From an uncultured Bacilli bacterium (GTDB lineage Bacteria; Bacillota_I; Bacilli_A; RF39; UBA660), in contig CANQHY010000032.1 of NCBI GenBank assembly GCA_947623975.1, forward strand, positions 1-13,587: a DNA stretch of 13,587 nucleotides. The letters run 5' to 3'. The position numbers were made by a program, and so were the translations under genes. This document shows, in pieces, positions 6,399 to 13,500 of this stretch (the first letter of the stretch is position 1; every line of letters begins with the position of its first letter). The notes below the pieces were generated by a model. It was given only the letters and a program-made list of their open reading frames with translations. It did not search any database and was not told the origin of the DNA.

Positions 6399-8781
6399 TT
6401 TTAAAGTAATAGAGAAGAAATGGCAAAAATATTGGGAGGAAAATAATACTTTTAAAACAGATATTTATGATTTTTCTAAGCCTAAGTTCTATGCTTTAGA
6501 TATGTTTCCTTATCCATCTGGGGTAGGTCTTCATGCTGGGCATCCTGAAGGTTATACGGCAACCGATATCATATCGCGTATGAAAAGAATGCAGGGGTAT
6601 AATGTACTACATCCAATGGGGTGGGATGCTTTTGGACTTCCAGCAGAACAATATGCGATAACGACAGGAAATCACCCTGATGGTTTTACCCAAGAAAACA
6701 TTAAAACTTTTAAGAAACAACTAAAAAGTCTTGGCTTTTCCTATGATTGGGATAGAGAAATTTCGACAAGTGATCCAGAATTTTATAAGTGGACACAATG
6801 GATATTCAAAAGGCTATATTTAGATGGATATGCAAAATATATTGATATGCCTGTAAATTGGTGTGAAGAATTGGGAACAGTTTTATCTAATGATGAGGTA
6901 ATAGATGGTAAAAGTGAACGCGGTGGCTATCCTGTTATAAGAAAAAATATGAAGCAGTGGGTCATGGATATTCCAGCTTATGCTGAAAAATTATTAGAGG
7001 GGCTAGATAATATTGATTGGCCACAGTCAACTAAGGAAATGCAGCGAAATTGGATAGGAAAATCCACGGGGGCCATTGTAAAATTTAAAGTAGATGGTCT
7101 AGATAAATCTTTTAGGATATTTACAACTAGATGCGATACTTTGTTTGGTGCTACTTACTGTGTCTTATCAGCAGAACATGAATTAGTAGATGAAATCGTC
7201 ACACCTAGCCAGAAAGACGAGGTAGAAAAATATAAAAAATACTGTGCGAGTAAATCTGATTTAGAGCGTACCGAGTTGAATAAAGAAAAGACAGGTGTAT
7301 TTACAGGACGATATGCTGTAAATCCGGTAAATAATAAAAAGATTCCTATTTATATTGCCGACTATGTATTACCAAGTTATGGAACTGGTGCTATTATGGC
7401 TGTTCCTGCTCATGATGAAAGAGATTATGAATTTGCCAAAAAATTTGGTATTCCAATCATTCCTGTATTGGAAGGTGGCGATATAACTAAAGAAGCCTAT
7501 ACAGAAGATGGCATCCATATTAATTCGGAATTTTTAAATGGTTTAAATAAGGAAGACGCTATAGAAAAGATGCTTTCCTATTTGGAAGAAAAAAAGATTG
7601 GCATGAAGAAAGTAAATTATAGGTTACGTGACTGGATTTTTGCTCGTCAGAGATATTGGGGTGAACCTGTTCCAATAGTACACATGGAAGATGGTACTAT
7701 GAGAGTTTTAAGTGATAGTGAATTACCATTAGTTCTTCCAAAGATGACTGATTATAAAGGTAAAAACGGTAAGGCGCCTTTAGAAAATGCTAAAGAGTGG
7801 AAAAATGTTGAAATTGATGGACTTAAAGGCAAAAGAGAAACATCGACAATGCCAGGATCAGCTGGTTCATCGTGGTATTATTTGCGTTATATAGATCCAC
7901 ACAATGATAAAGAATTTGCTTCACCTGATTTATTAAAGCACTGGATGCCGGTTGATTTATATGTAGGTGGATCAGAACACACGACAGGACACTTGTTATA
8001 TTCTCGTTTTTGGAACAATTATTTGTATGATAAAGGTTTAGTTCCAGTTAAAGAACCTTTTCAAAAGTTAGTACACCAAGGAATGATTTTAGGCTCTAAT
8101 GGCATAAAGATGGGAAAAAGATATCCCGAATACGTTGTAAATCCAACTGATATAGTAGAAAGCCATGGAGCTGATGCTTTAAGATTATACGAAATGTTTA
8201 TGGGACCTCTTGAAGCCGACAAACCTTGGAGTAACGAAGGAATAGATGGTGCTAAAAGATTTATTGATCGAATCTTTCGAATATTCGAAGATAATAAGGT
8301 AAAAAGTAAAGAAAATAAAAATCTTGAAAAAATATATCACCAAACAGTAAAAAAAGTTACTGAAGACTTTGAAAGTTTAAATTTTAATACGGCAATTTCG
8401 CAACTTATGATTTTTGTAAATGCTATTTATAAAGAAGATATTTTGCCTTTTGATTATGCAGAAGGCCTTGTAAAAATGATTAGTCCAATTTGTCCACATT
8501 TAGGTGAAGAATTGTGGTCTATGTTAGGTCATAATAAAACAATTGCCTATGAATCTTGGCCAACTTATAACGAGGAATTGTTAAAAGAAATTACCAAGGT
8601 TTTGGCTGTTCAAGTAAACGGAAAACTACGAGCTACAATCGAGGTATTAGCTAGTGATAGTGAAGATATAGTTAAAGAAAAAGCTTTGAGCGAAGAAAAC
8701 GTTAAAAAGCATACAGCAGGTAAGGAAATTGTAAGAATCATTGTAATACAAGGAAAAATTGTGAATATTGTTATAAAGTAG
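6391..8781 (+). CDS. leuS: Leucyl-tRNA synthetase
   Basis: A 796-aa class I aminoacyl-tRNA synthetase that charges tRNA-Leu with leucine in the cytoplasm. The length is a little short of the E. coli enzyme (about 860 aa). The HIGH signature is HAGH (48-51) in PYPSGVGLHAGHPEGY. The CP1 editing domain appears intact, with a Thr-rich motif TTRCDTLFGAT (245-255) and AVPAHDERD with D345, the aspartate that holds the amino group of mischarged residues. The second catalytic motif reads KMGKR (573-577) in place of KMSKS. The anticodon-binding helical domain and the C-terminal LAVQVNGKLRATIEV region are complete. The ATG at 6391 has AAAGGA about 10 nt upstream and overlaps the membrane-protein gene by 8 nt. 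Expression is set by the upstream Leu T-box, an autoregulatory logic: low charged tRNA-Leu raises synthetase. Confidence 0.97.
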   Translation: MYNFKVIEKKWQKYWEENNTFKTDIYDFSKPKFYALDMFPYPSGVGLHAGHPEGYTATDIISRMKRMQGYNVLHPMGWDAFGLPAEQYAITTGNHPDGFTQENIKTFKKQLKSLGFSYDWDREISTSDPEFYKWTQWIFKRLYLDGYAKYIDMPVNWCEELGTVLSNDEVIDGKSERGGYPVIRKNMKQWVMDIPAYAEKLLEGLDNIDWPQSTKEMQRNWIGKSTGAIVKFKVDGLDKSFRIFTTRCDTLFGATYCVLSAEHELVDEIVTPSQKDEVEKYKKYCASKSDLERTELNKEKTGVFTGRYAVNPVNNKKIPIYIADYVLPSYGTGAIMAVPAHDERDYEFAKKFGIPIIPVLEGGDITKEAYTEDGIHINSEFLNGLNKEDAIEKMLSYLEEKKIGMKKVNYRLRDWIFARQRYWGEPVPIVHMEDGTMRVLSDSELPLVLPKMTDYKGKNGKAPLENAKEWKNVEIDGLKGKRETSTMPGSAGSSWYYLRYIDPHNDKEFASPDLLKHWMPVDLYVGGSEHTTGHLLYSRFWNNYLYDKGLVPVKEPFQKLVHQGMILGSNGIKMGKRYPEYVVNPTDIVESHGADALRLYEMFMGPLEADKPWSNEGIDGAKRFIDRIFRIFEDNKVKSKENKNLEKIYHQTVKKVTEDFESLNFNTAISQLMIFVNAIYKEDILPFDYAEGLVKMISPICPHLGEELWSMLGHNKTIAYESWPTYNEELLKEITKVLAVQVNGKLRATIEVLASDSEDIVKEKALSEENVKKHTAGKEIVRIIVIQGKIVNIVIK

Positions 8782-8789
8782 GTGAAATT

Positions 8790-10181
8790 ATGTACGATGT
8801 TGTAATTGTAGGTGCAGGTCCAGCCGGACTATTTGCAGCGTATGAGCTTTTAGAAAAAAATAAAAACTTAAAAGTTGCGATGTTTGATCGTGGGTTCAAA
8901 GCTGACAGGAGATTCTGTCCCATGAATAAGAATAAAAAAGAATGTGCTAACTGCCAACCTTGTGGTATTTTATCTGGGTATGGTGGAGCTGGAACTTTTT
9001 CTGATGGCAAGTTAAACTTTATTCCTAAATTAGGTAAATCCGATTTGTTTAAGTACATGGGTAAATCTGAAGCCTATCAGTTAATAGACGATACCGAAAA
9101 GATATTTAACAAATTTAAAATGGATAGTGAAATATATCCTACTAATATGGATGAGGCTATTAAAATTAAACATGATATTGCTAAATTAGGAGCTGATCTT
9201 TTAATAATAAAGCAAAAACACTTAGGTAGTGATAAGTTACCTTCCTATATCATAGAGTTTTGCAATTATTTAGAAAAAATCGGTGCAGAGTTATTCGAGC
9301 ATACTGATGTTTTGGACATCATCAAAGAAAAGAAAAATCTTTATAAAATAATTTATAAGGAAGGAAGAATAACTAAAGAAGTACATAGTAAATATGTGGT
9401 AGTAGCACCAGGAAGAACTGGAGCTAAATGGATTCAAGAACTTGCTGATAAATATAATATTCCTTATGTGTCACAAAGTATTGAAATCGGTGTAAGAGTA
9501 GAGGTTAGAAAAGAAATATTAGAAGATATTACGTCGGTAATTTACGATCCGACAATATTCATAAAAACTGATACTTATGGCGATGAAATTAGAACATTTT
9601 GTACTAATCCAGGAGGCTTTGTTACCAAAGAAAATTATGAAGGCTATATTTGTGTAAATGGACATTCTTTAAAGGAAATTAAATCTAATAACAGTAATTT
9701 TGCCTTTATTTCTAAAATTAGTCTTACGCATCCTACTACTAATACAAGACTATACGGTGAATCAATTGCTAGAATTGCTAATGTTTTGGGAGCAGGAAAA
9801 CCTATTATTCAATCGTTAAAGGATTTGAAGAAGGGAAGAAGAAGCGAGTGGCATCGTCTCGATAAAGGCTTCGTTGAACCTACCCTTAAAGATTGCGTAG
9901 CAGGGGATTTATCGTTGGTTCTTCCTCATCGAATCATTGTAAATATATTAGAAGGACTTGAAAAACTAGACAAAATAATACCAGGTGTCAATAATGACGA
10001 GACCCTTTTGTATGGACCAGAAATAAAATTTTTTAGTAACGAAATAACTACTGATAACAATATGAAAATAGAAAACGAAAACATTTACTTTGTAGGGGAT
10101 GGTGCTGGAAAAGCAGGAAACATCGTAACAGCTGCAGCGACAGGACTTATCGCTTCACGTGATATCCTAAAGAAAATATGA
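8790..10181 (+). CDS. FAD-dependent dehydrogenase (COG2509-like NAD(P)/FAD oxidoreductase)
   Basis: A 463-aa two-dinucleotide-fold flavoprotein. The FAD-binding GAGPAGL motif (8-14) lies at the very N-terminus and the second FAD contact VGDGAGKAGNI begins at 435, leading into TAAATGL. After the first strand there is a four-cysteine cluster C43-x8-C52-x2-C55-x2-C58 followed by GYGGAGTFSDGKLN, a combination I associate with the uncharacterised COG2509 dehydrogenases. The cysteines could bind an Fe-S cluster or zinc, but this is inference. Substrate and pathway are unknown. The ATG has an AGGTGA SD and starts 8 nt after leuS, so it is the third gene of the Leu T-box operon, with no functional link to leucine that I can name. 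The stop TGA is the first part of a strong terminator. Confidence 0.87.
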   Translation: MYDVVIVGAGPAGLFAAYELLEKNKNLKVAMFDRGFKADRRFCPMNKNKKECANCQPCGILSGYGGAGTFSDGKLNFIPKLGKSDLFKYMGKSEAYQLIDDTEKIFNKFKMDSEIYPTNMDEAIKIKHDIAKLGADLLIIKQKHLGSDKLPSYIIEFCNYLEKIGAELFEHTDVLDIIKEKKNLYKIIYKEGRITKEVHSKYVVVAPGRTGAKWIQELADKYNIPYVSQSIEIGVRVEVRKEILEDITSVIYDPTIFIKTDTYGDEIRTFCTNPGGFVTKENYEGYICVNGHSLKEIKSNNSNFAFISKISLTHPTTNTRLYGESIARIANVLGAGKPIIQSLKDLKKGRRSEWHRLDKGFVEPTLKDCVAGDLSLVLPHRIIVNILEGLEKLDKIIPGVNNDETLLYGPEIKFFSNEITTDNNMKIENENIYFVGDGAGKAGNIVTAAATGLIASRDILKKI

Positions 10182-10209
10182 GAAAATCCGACAAGATTTT
10201 CTCTTTTTT
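10180..10209 (+). terminator. Terminator of the Leu T-box operon
   Basis: GAGAAAATC (10180-10188) and GATTTTCTC (10195-10203) form a perfect 9-bp stem with a 6-nt loop, followed by six Ts (10204-10209). The stem begins with the last two bases of the dehydrogenase stop codon. Confidence 0.92.
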
Positions 10210-10211
10210 AT

Positions 10212-10223
10212 TGCTATTATAAT
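10212..10223 (+). promoter_or_regulatory. Possible promoter of the Cse60-like gene
   Basis: Two overlapping -10 candidates sit just before the gene: extended TG-C-TATTAT (10212-10220) and TATAAT (10218-10223). No good -35 is seen, since that space is taken by the preceding terminator. Either would start transcription within about 10 nt of the TTG start codon, so the transcript would have almost no leader. Confidence 0.35.
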
Positions 10224-10236
10224 TATGGTGATAACA

Positions 10237-10419
10237 TTGAAAGTTAAAGTGTTTGATGAGATGCATGAAAAAGATTTAGAAAATAGTGTAAACGACTTCT
10301 TAGTTACAGTTGGCGATGGTGTTATCGATATAAAATATCAAGTCGCGATTTCGATGTTTGCCGAAGAGCAAATCTATTGTTTTTCGGCCATGATAATTTA
10401 TAACGATAGTGACAGTTGA
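10237..10419 (+). CDS. cse60: Cse60-like small protein (sporulation-associated family)
   Basis: A 60-aa acidic soluble protein. The N-terminal KVKVFDEMHEKDLENSVNDFL and the later IDIKYQVAIS...EEQIYCFSAMIIY match what I recall of the Cse60 family (a 60-aa protein of B. subtilis linked to mother-cell sporulation expression). Its biochemical role is unknown, and homologues occur in bacteria not known to sporulate. I chose TTG at 10237: GGTGA (10227-10231) lies 5 nt upstream and this gives exactly 60 residues beginning MKVKVFDE. The in-frame ATG at 10225 adds four residues, overlaps the SD and has no SD of its own. It lies alone between a terminator and a new promoter. Stop is TGA. Confidence 0.72.
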   Translation: MKVKVFDEMHEKDLENSVNDFLVTVGDGVIDIKYQVAISMFAEEQIYCFSAMIIYNDSDS

Positions 10420-10439
10420 CAGTCTTTTTAATTAAATCA

Positions 10440-10468
10440 TTTATAAAAATAATTACTCATGGTATAAT
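10440..10468 (+). promoter_or_regulatory. Promoter of the methyltransferase-pseudouridine synthase pair
   Basis: TTTATA (10440-10445, four of six -35 matches), a 17-nt spacer and TG-G-TATAAT (10460-10468), a perfect extended -10. The start would be near 10475, leaving an 11-nt leader that holds the GGTGG SD. Confidence 0.65.
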
Positions 10469-10485
10469 TTTTTTGGTGGTTTGAA

Positions 10486-11355
10486 ATGATTTTAGCTAAT
10501 GATTGGAAAGATTATGAATTAATTGATTGTTCTAACAAGGAAAAATTAGAAAGATGGAAAAATATTTATTTATTGAGACCTGATCCGCAAATTATTTGGG
10601 ATAATGGCAATTTAATTGCAAAATATAAAAATATTGATGCCCATTATCACAGAAGCAGTAAAGGTGGAGGTTATTGGGAAAATTTAAAAAATTGTCCTTC
10701 TTCCTGGCAGGTAAATTACAAAGGTTTAACTTTTAATATTAAACAGATGGGATTTAAGCATACGGGCCTTTTTCCGGAACAAGCTGTAAACTGGGATTTT
10801 ATGATGGAAAAGATCGAAAAAGCTAAAAGACCTATCAAGGTGTTGAACCTTTTTGCTTACACGGGAGGAGCTACCGTTGCTTGTCTTAGTAAGAATGCGA
10901 GTGTAGTTCATGTTGATTCATCGCGAGGAATGGTCGATTGGGCAAAAGAAAATGTAAAAGCGAGTGGACTTGAAAATGCTCAGGTAAGATACATCGTCGA
11001 TGATGTTTTAAAGTTTGTAGAACGTGAGATAAGACGAAAGAATAAATACGATGCAATCATAATGGATCCACCTAGTTATGGTCGCGGTGCTAATAAAGAG
11101 GTCTGGGATATCGAAGAAGATTTATTTAATTTAGTAAAATTATGTGTACAACTACTAAGTGACAAACCTTTGTTTTTCATAATAAATTCTTATACTACTG
11201 GTTTATCTAAAGAGGTATTTACTAATATTTTGAATCTTGCTTTTAAAGATAAATATGAAGGTAAAATATATTCTTTCGAAATAGGTCTTCCTATAAAAAA
11301 TAGCAACTTGGTTCTTCCTTGTGGAATATGTTCAAGGTATGAGTCATATGAATAA
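10486..11355 (+). CDS. Class I SAM-dependent methyltransferase, RlmI/RlmK-like (COG1092)
   Basis: A 289-aa Rossmann-fold methyltransferase. The N-terminal part (about 1-105) has the HYHRSSKGGGYWENL and FKHTGLFPEQ segments seen in COG1092/PF10672 enzymes; the SAM-binding motif I is VLNLFAYTGGAT (119-130), with the acidic ribose contact in VVHVDSS, and the catalytic-type motif is DPPSYGRG (194-201). The family includes 23S rRNA methyltransferases such as RlmI (m5C) and RlmK (m7G), so an rRNA base is the likely target, but the exact nucleotide cannot be told. The N-terminal PUA domain of RlmI is absent. The ATG follows GGTGG by 6 nt. The end overlaps the pseudouridine synthase gene by 8 nt (ATGAATAA), a pairing that supports an RNA-modification role. 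Confidence 0.85.
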   Translation: MILANDWKDYELIDCSNKEKLERWKNIYLLRPDPQIIWDNGNLIAKYKNIDAHYHRSSKGGGYWENLKNCPSSWQVNYKGLTFNIKQMGFKHTGLFPEQAVNWDFMMEKIEKAKRPIKVLNLFAYTGGATVACLSKNASVVHVDSSRGMVDWAKENVKASGLENAQVRYIVDDVLKFVEREIRRKNKYDAIIMDPPSYGRGANKEVWDIEEDLFNLVKLCVQLLSDKPLFFIINSYTTGLSKEVFTNILNLAFKDKYEGKIYSFEIGLPIKNSNLVLPCGICSRYESYE

Positions 11356-12022
11356 TTTAGAAGTATTATATGAAGACAACCACATAATTGTAGTAGTAAA
11401 AGAAGCAAATATATTGAGTCAAAAAGACAGTACTAACGATTTGGATCTTTTGACAATAGTAAAAGAGTATATTAGAAAAAAATACGATAAAAAAGGTAAT
11501 GTCTATTTAGGTCTTGTTCATAGACTCGATCGTCCTGTTGGAGGAGTAATGGTGTTTGCCAAAAGCTCTAAAGCAGCATCTAGAATGAGTAGTATGATAA
11601 AGATGCACCAATTTAGAAAAAAATATTTAGCAGTAGTAGAAGGAAAGGTAGAACCTACCGTGGGAGTTTTCGAGGATTATCTTTTAAAAAAAGATGATGG
11701 TAATACTGTGGTAACAACTAAAGAGAAGGGAAAGTATAGTAAACTTAGTTATAAAGTTATAAAGTTTGATAAAAAACATAATCTATCCTTAGTCGATATT
11801 GAGCTTTTAACTGGAAGACATCATCAGATAAGAGTTCAGTTTGCAAGTAGAAATCATCCTCTGTATGGTGACCAAAGATATGGAAAAAACAATTTAAAAA
11901 ATATTGCTCTTTGGGCTTATGAGTTAACGATAATTCACCCAACACTAAAGAAAGAAATGACATTTTCTAGTTACCCTGATAAATCTAGTGATGGTTTCAG
12001 TTATTTTAGAGATATTTTCTAA
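11348..12022 (+). CDS. RluA-family pseudouridine synthase, short form without S4 domain
   Basis: A 224-aa pseudouridine synthase, converting uridine to pseudouridine in rRNA or tRNA. The catalytic motif is HRLDRPVGGV with nucleophile D61; the usual HRLD-x-x-TSG is changed to PVGG. TGRHHQIRVQF follows in the C-terminal half, and the domain begins VLYEDNHIIVVVKEANILSQ, as in RluA proteins. No N-terminal S4 RNA-binding domain is present, so this is the compact TruC/RluA-like form rather than the RluD/RluC form of about 300 aa. Which uridine it modifies is not predictable. I chose ATG 11348: AAGG (11334-11337) lies 10 nt upstream, and homologues begin close to this point. In-frame ATGs at 11321 and 11339 lack suitable SDs. 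It is the second gene after the methyltransferase with an 8-nt overlap. I see no clear terminator after it. Confidence 0.9.
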   Translation: MNNLEVLYEDNHIIVVVKEANILSQKDSTNDLDLLTIVKEYIRKKYDKKGNVYLGLVHRLDRPVGGVMVFAKSSKAASRMSSMIKMHQFRKKYLAVVEGKVEPTVGVFEDYLLKKDDGNTVVTTKEKGKYSKLSYKVIKFDKKHNLSLVDIELLTGRHHQIRVQFASRNHPLYGDQRYGKNNLKNIALWAYELTIIHPTLKKEMTFSSYPDKSSDGFSYFRDIF

Positions 12023-12029
12023 TTTGTTC

Positions 12030-12058
12030 TTGCAATTAGTATTAAAGTTTGTTATCAT
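12030..12058 (+). promoter_or_regulatory. Promoter of the Pro/Val-rich membrane protein
   Basis: TTGCAA (12030-12035), a 17-nt spacer and TATCAT (12053-12058) with an extended TGT just before it (12050-12052). The start would be near 12065, about 29 nt before the ATG, with the AGAAGGAA SD between. Confidence 0.6.
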
Positions 12059-12093
12059 TTTATTAGAATAGATGAGGGAAGAAGGAAATAAAT

Positions 12094-13164
12094 ATGAGTA
12101 TATTTGAATTATTAAGTTTTGATATTGTCGAGTTTGCAACGTCAATTGAGGGAATTTTAATAATGGTTGGAATTTTATTTTTGATAATTGGCATTGTGTT
12201 ACTATGTATGGGAAAATCTAAGAATAAAAGAAAAGAAGACAAAATTGTTGATAGTGTTGATTCTCAAGATCAATTTGATAAAACTGAGCAAGTACCGATG
12301 GATAGTTTACAACAAATTACACCTGTTACAGATTCAGTTGTAGCACCAGTTGCTCCTGTTGCAGAGTCTACAGTAGAAAATGTAAATCCAGTTACACCAG
12401 TTGAATCAGCTACACCTATTATTCCTGTAGCACCAGTTGAAAATGTGCCTTCAGTATCTGTAGTACCTCATGCAGAAATACTTTCAGATGAGAATACAGC
12501 TTCAACTACAGCAGAGAATACTACGCCAGTTGGATTGCAAGAAAGCGTTACTGCACCAGCAGTAGATCCAATCAACTTTGCAGAGCCTTTGAATAAAGAA
12601 AATACAGTTGGAGAAAGCCTTGTTGCAAGTGCACCAGTGTTATCAGTGCAGCCAGCATCTGATGTTGAAAATTTGAATAAAACTGTTCAAGAATCAGCTG
12701 TTGCAACACCAAGTGTACCTGTTGAACCATCTCCAGTAGTTACAAATCCAGTAGCAGGAGTTGAATCTATCGTTAATGAGGCACCAGTTACTGTTTATGG
12801 TGGTGCTAATCCTGAGTCTGCTATCGATAAATCAGAATTTGTTGAAAAGCCAAGAGAAATTTATGGCGGTGCTAATCCACTTGAAAATACAGCACCTATT
12901 CCTACTAATACTGTAAAAGAGGCATACTCTGGAGGATTAAGTCAACAAGAACCAGTAGTTACGCCAGCAGTTGAATCACTAAATACACAAACACCAGGAC
13001 CTGCACCAGCTGTTGTAAGTACTCCTGCACCTGTAGTAGATATGCCAACATCATCTCCAGTAACACCAAATGTTGTGGCAGAACCAGTAGTACCAACAGG
13101 TGATGTTGCTCCAGCGGTTACACCAGCACCTGTTAAAGAGGAAATAGAAACGTTAGAATTTTAA
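12094..13164 (+). CDS. Single-pass membrane protein with long Pro/Val/Ala/Thr-rich tail, function unknown
   Basis: A 356-aa protein that I do not recognise as a named family. One strong membrane helix spans about 20-39 (GILIMVGILFLIIGIVLLCM), followed at once by a basic cluster KSKNKRK (41-47). The positive-inside rule puts the short N-terminus outside and the long tail in the cytoplasm. The tail (about 50-356) is low complexity, dominated by P, V, A, T, S and E with many APV, PVAP and VTP triplets and almost no aromatic residues, so it should be disordered. Two YGGANP copies stand out at 235-240 and 257-262. There is no signal peptidase site, LPXTG or SPOR/LysM domain. SD AGAAGGAA precedes the ATG. 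It has its own promoter and terminator. If the topology is reversed, a cell-wall-spanning role would be possible. Confidence 0.75.
   Translation: MSIFELLSFDIVEFATSIEGILIMVGILFLIIGIVLLCMGKSKNKRKEDKIVDSVDSQDQFDKTEQVPMDSLQQITPVTDSVVAPVAPVAESTVENVNPVTPVESATPIIPVAPVENVPSVSVVPHAEILSDENTASTTAENTTPVGLQESVTAPAVDPINFAEPLNKENTVGESLVASAPVLSVQPASDVENLNKTVQESAVATPSVPVEPSPVVTNPVAGVESIVNEAPVTVYGGANPESAIDKSEFVEKPREIYGGANPLENTAPIPTNTVKEAYSGGLSQQEPVVTPAVESLNTQTPGPAPAVVSTPAPVVDMPTSSPVTPNVVAEPVVPTGDVAPAVTPAPVKEEIETLEF
12796..12879 (+). repeat. YGGANP motif repeated in the disordered tail
   Basis: The hexapeptide YGGANP is encoded at 12796-12813 and again at 12862-12879, 22 residues apart, each preceded by Val or Ile. 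A weaker relative (AYSGGLS) follows near 12922. These are the only aromatic and Gly-rich points in an otherwise Pro/Val/Ala tail, so they look like short binding motifs. Confidence 0.6.
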
Positions 13165-13187
13165 GATATCGAAAGATATCTTTTTTT
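13163..13187 (+). terminator. Terminator of the Pro/Val-rich protein gene
   Basis: AAGATATC (13163-13170), a GAAA tetraloop and GATATCTT (13175-13182) form a perfect 8-bp hairpin, with a run of seven Ts (13181-13187). It begins with the last two bases of the TAA stop. Confidence 0.9.
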
Positions 13188-13214
13188 GCATACTTTAAGT
13201 TTCAAGGCATACTA
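13188..13214 (+). promoter_or_regulatory. Possible sporulation-type (sigma-G/F-like) promoter of spoVS
   Basis: CATACTA (13208-13214) equals the sigma-G -10 consensus of B. subtilis, and TGCATA (13187-13192) resembles its -35 (TGAATA). The spacer is 15 nt, about two shorter than usual, and A+T-rich DNA yields such matches by chance. B. subtilis spoVS is known to use sigma-H, for which I see no match. No better sigma-A promoter is visible in 13188-13239. Confidence 0.2.
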
Positions 13215-13239
13215 TTTAATTAGAAAGGAAGATATAATA

Positions 13240-13500
13240 ATGGAAATACTTAAAGTATCAAGTAAATCAAATCCTAATTCAGTTGCTGGTGCACTAGCAA
13301 ATATATTTAAGGAGAAAGATAAAGTAGAAATACAGGCGATAGGAGCTGGAGCTTTAAATCAATCAATAAAAGCGATAATTATTTGTCGAGGCTTCTTAGC
13401 ACCATCTGGAAAAAATTTAGTTTGTACACCAGCCTTTACTGATATAACAATTGATTCCGAAGAGAGAACTGCCATAAGGCTTATTCTTGAAATCAAATAG
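13240..13500 (+). CDS. spoVS: Stage V sporulation protein S
   Basis: An 86-aa SpoVS protein, the same length as in B. subtilis. Highly conserved blocks are visible: MEILKVSSKSNPNSVAGALA at the N-terminus, VEIQAIGAGALNQSIKAI in the middle and CRGFLAPSGKNLVCTPAFTDI, then a closing beta strand. The family has an Alba-like fold, forms dimers and is thought to bind nucleic acid. In B. subtilis it affects spore coat assembly and septation, but it is also found in many non-sporulating bacteria, so its presence does not prove sporulation. I chose ATG 13240, preceded by AGAAAGGAAG, because it gives the family's N-terminus; the in-frame ATG at 13186 lies in the preceding terminator's T-run. The gene follows that terminator and so appears monocistronic. 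Stop is TAG. Confidence 0.95.
   Translation: MEILKVSSKSNPNSVAGALANIFKEKDKVEIQAIGAGALNQSIKAIIICRGFLAPSGKNLVCTPAFTDITIDSEERTAIRLILEIK

Noticed and set aside
8771..9058. 95-residue open frame on the minus strand over the leuS-dehydrogenase junction
   Set aside because: It is antisense to conserved FAD-binding sequence, with no recognisable motifs.
12787..13161. The repetitive tail as a sign of a CRISPR-like or tandem DNA repeat
   Set aside because: The repetition is in amino-acid composition; there is no regular unit length or conserved DNA repeat.
13233..13238. TATAAT just before the spoVS start as a promoter
   Set aside because: It lies between SD and start codon; transcription from it would begin inside the gene.
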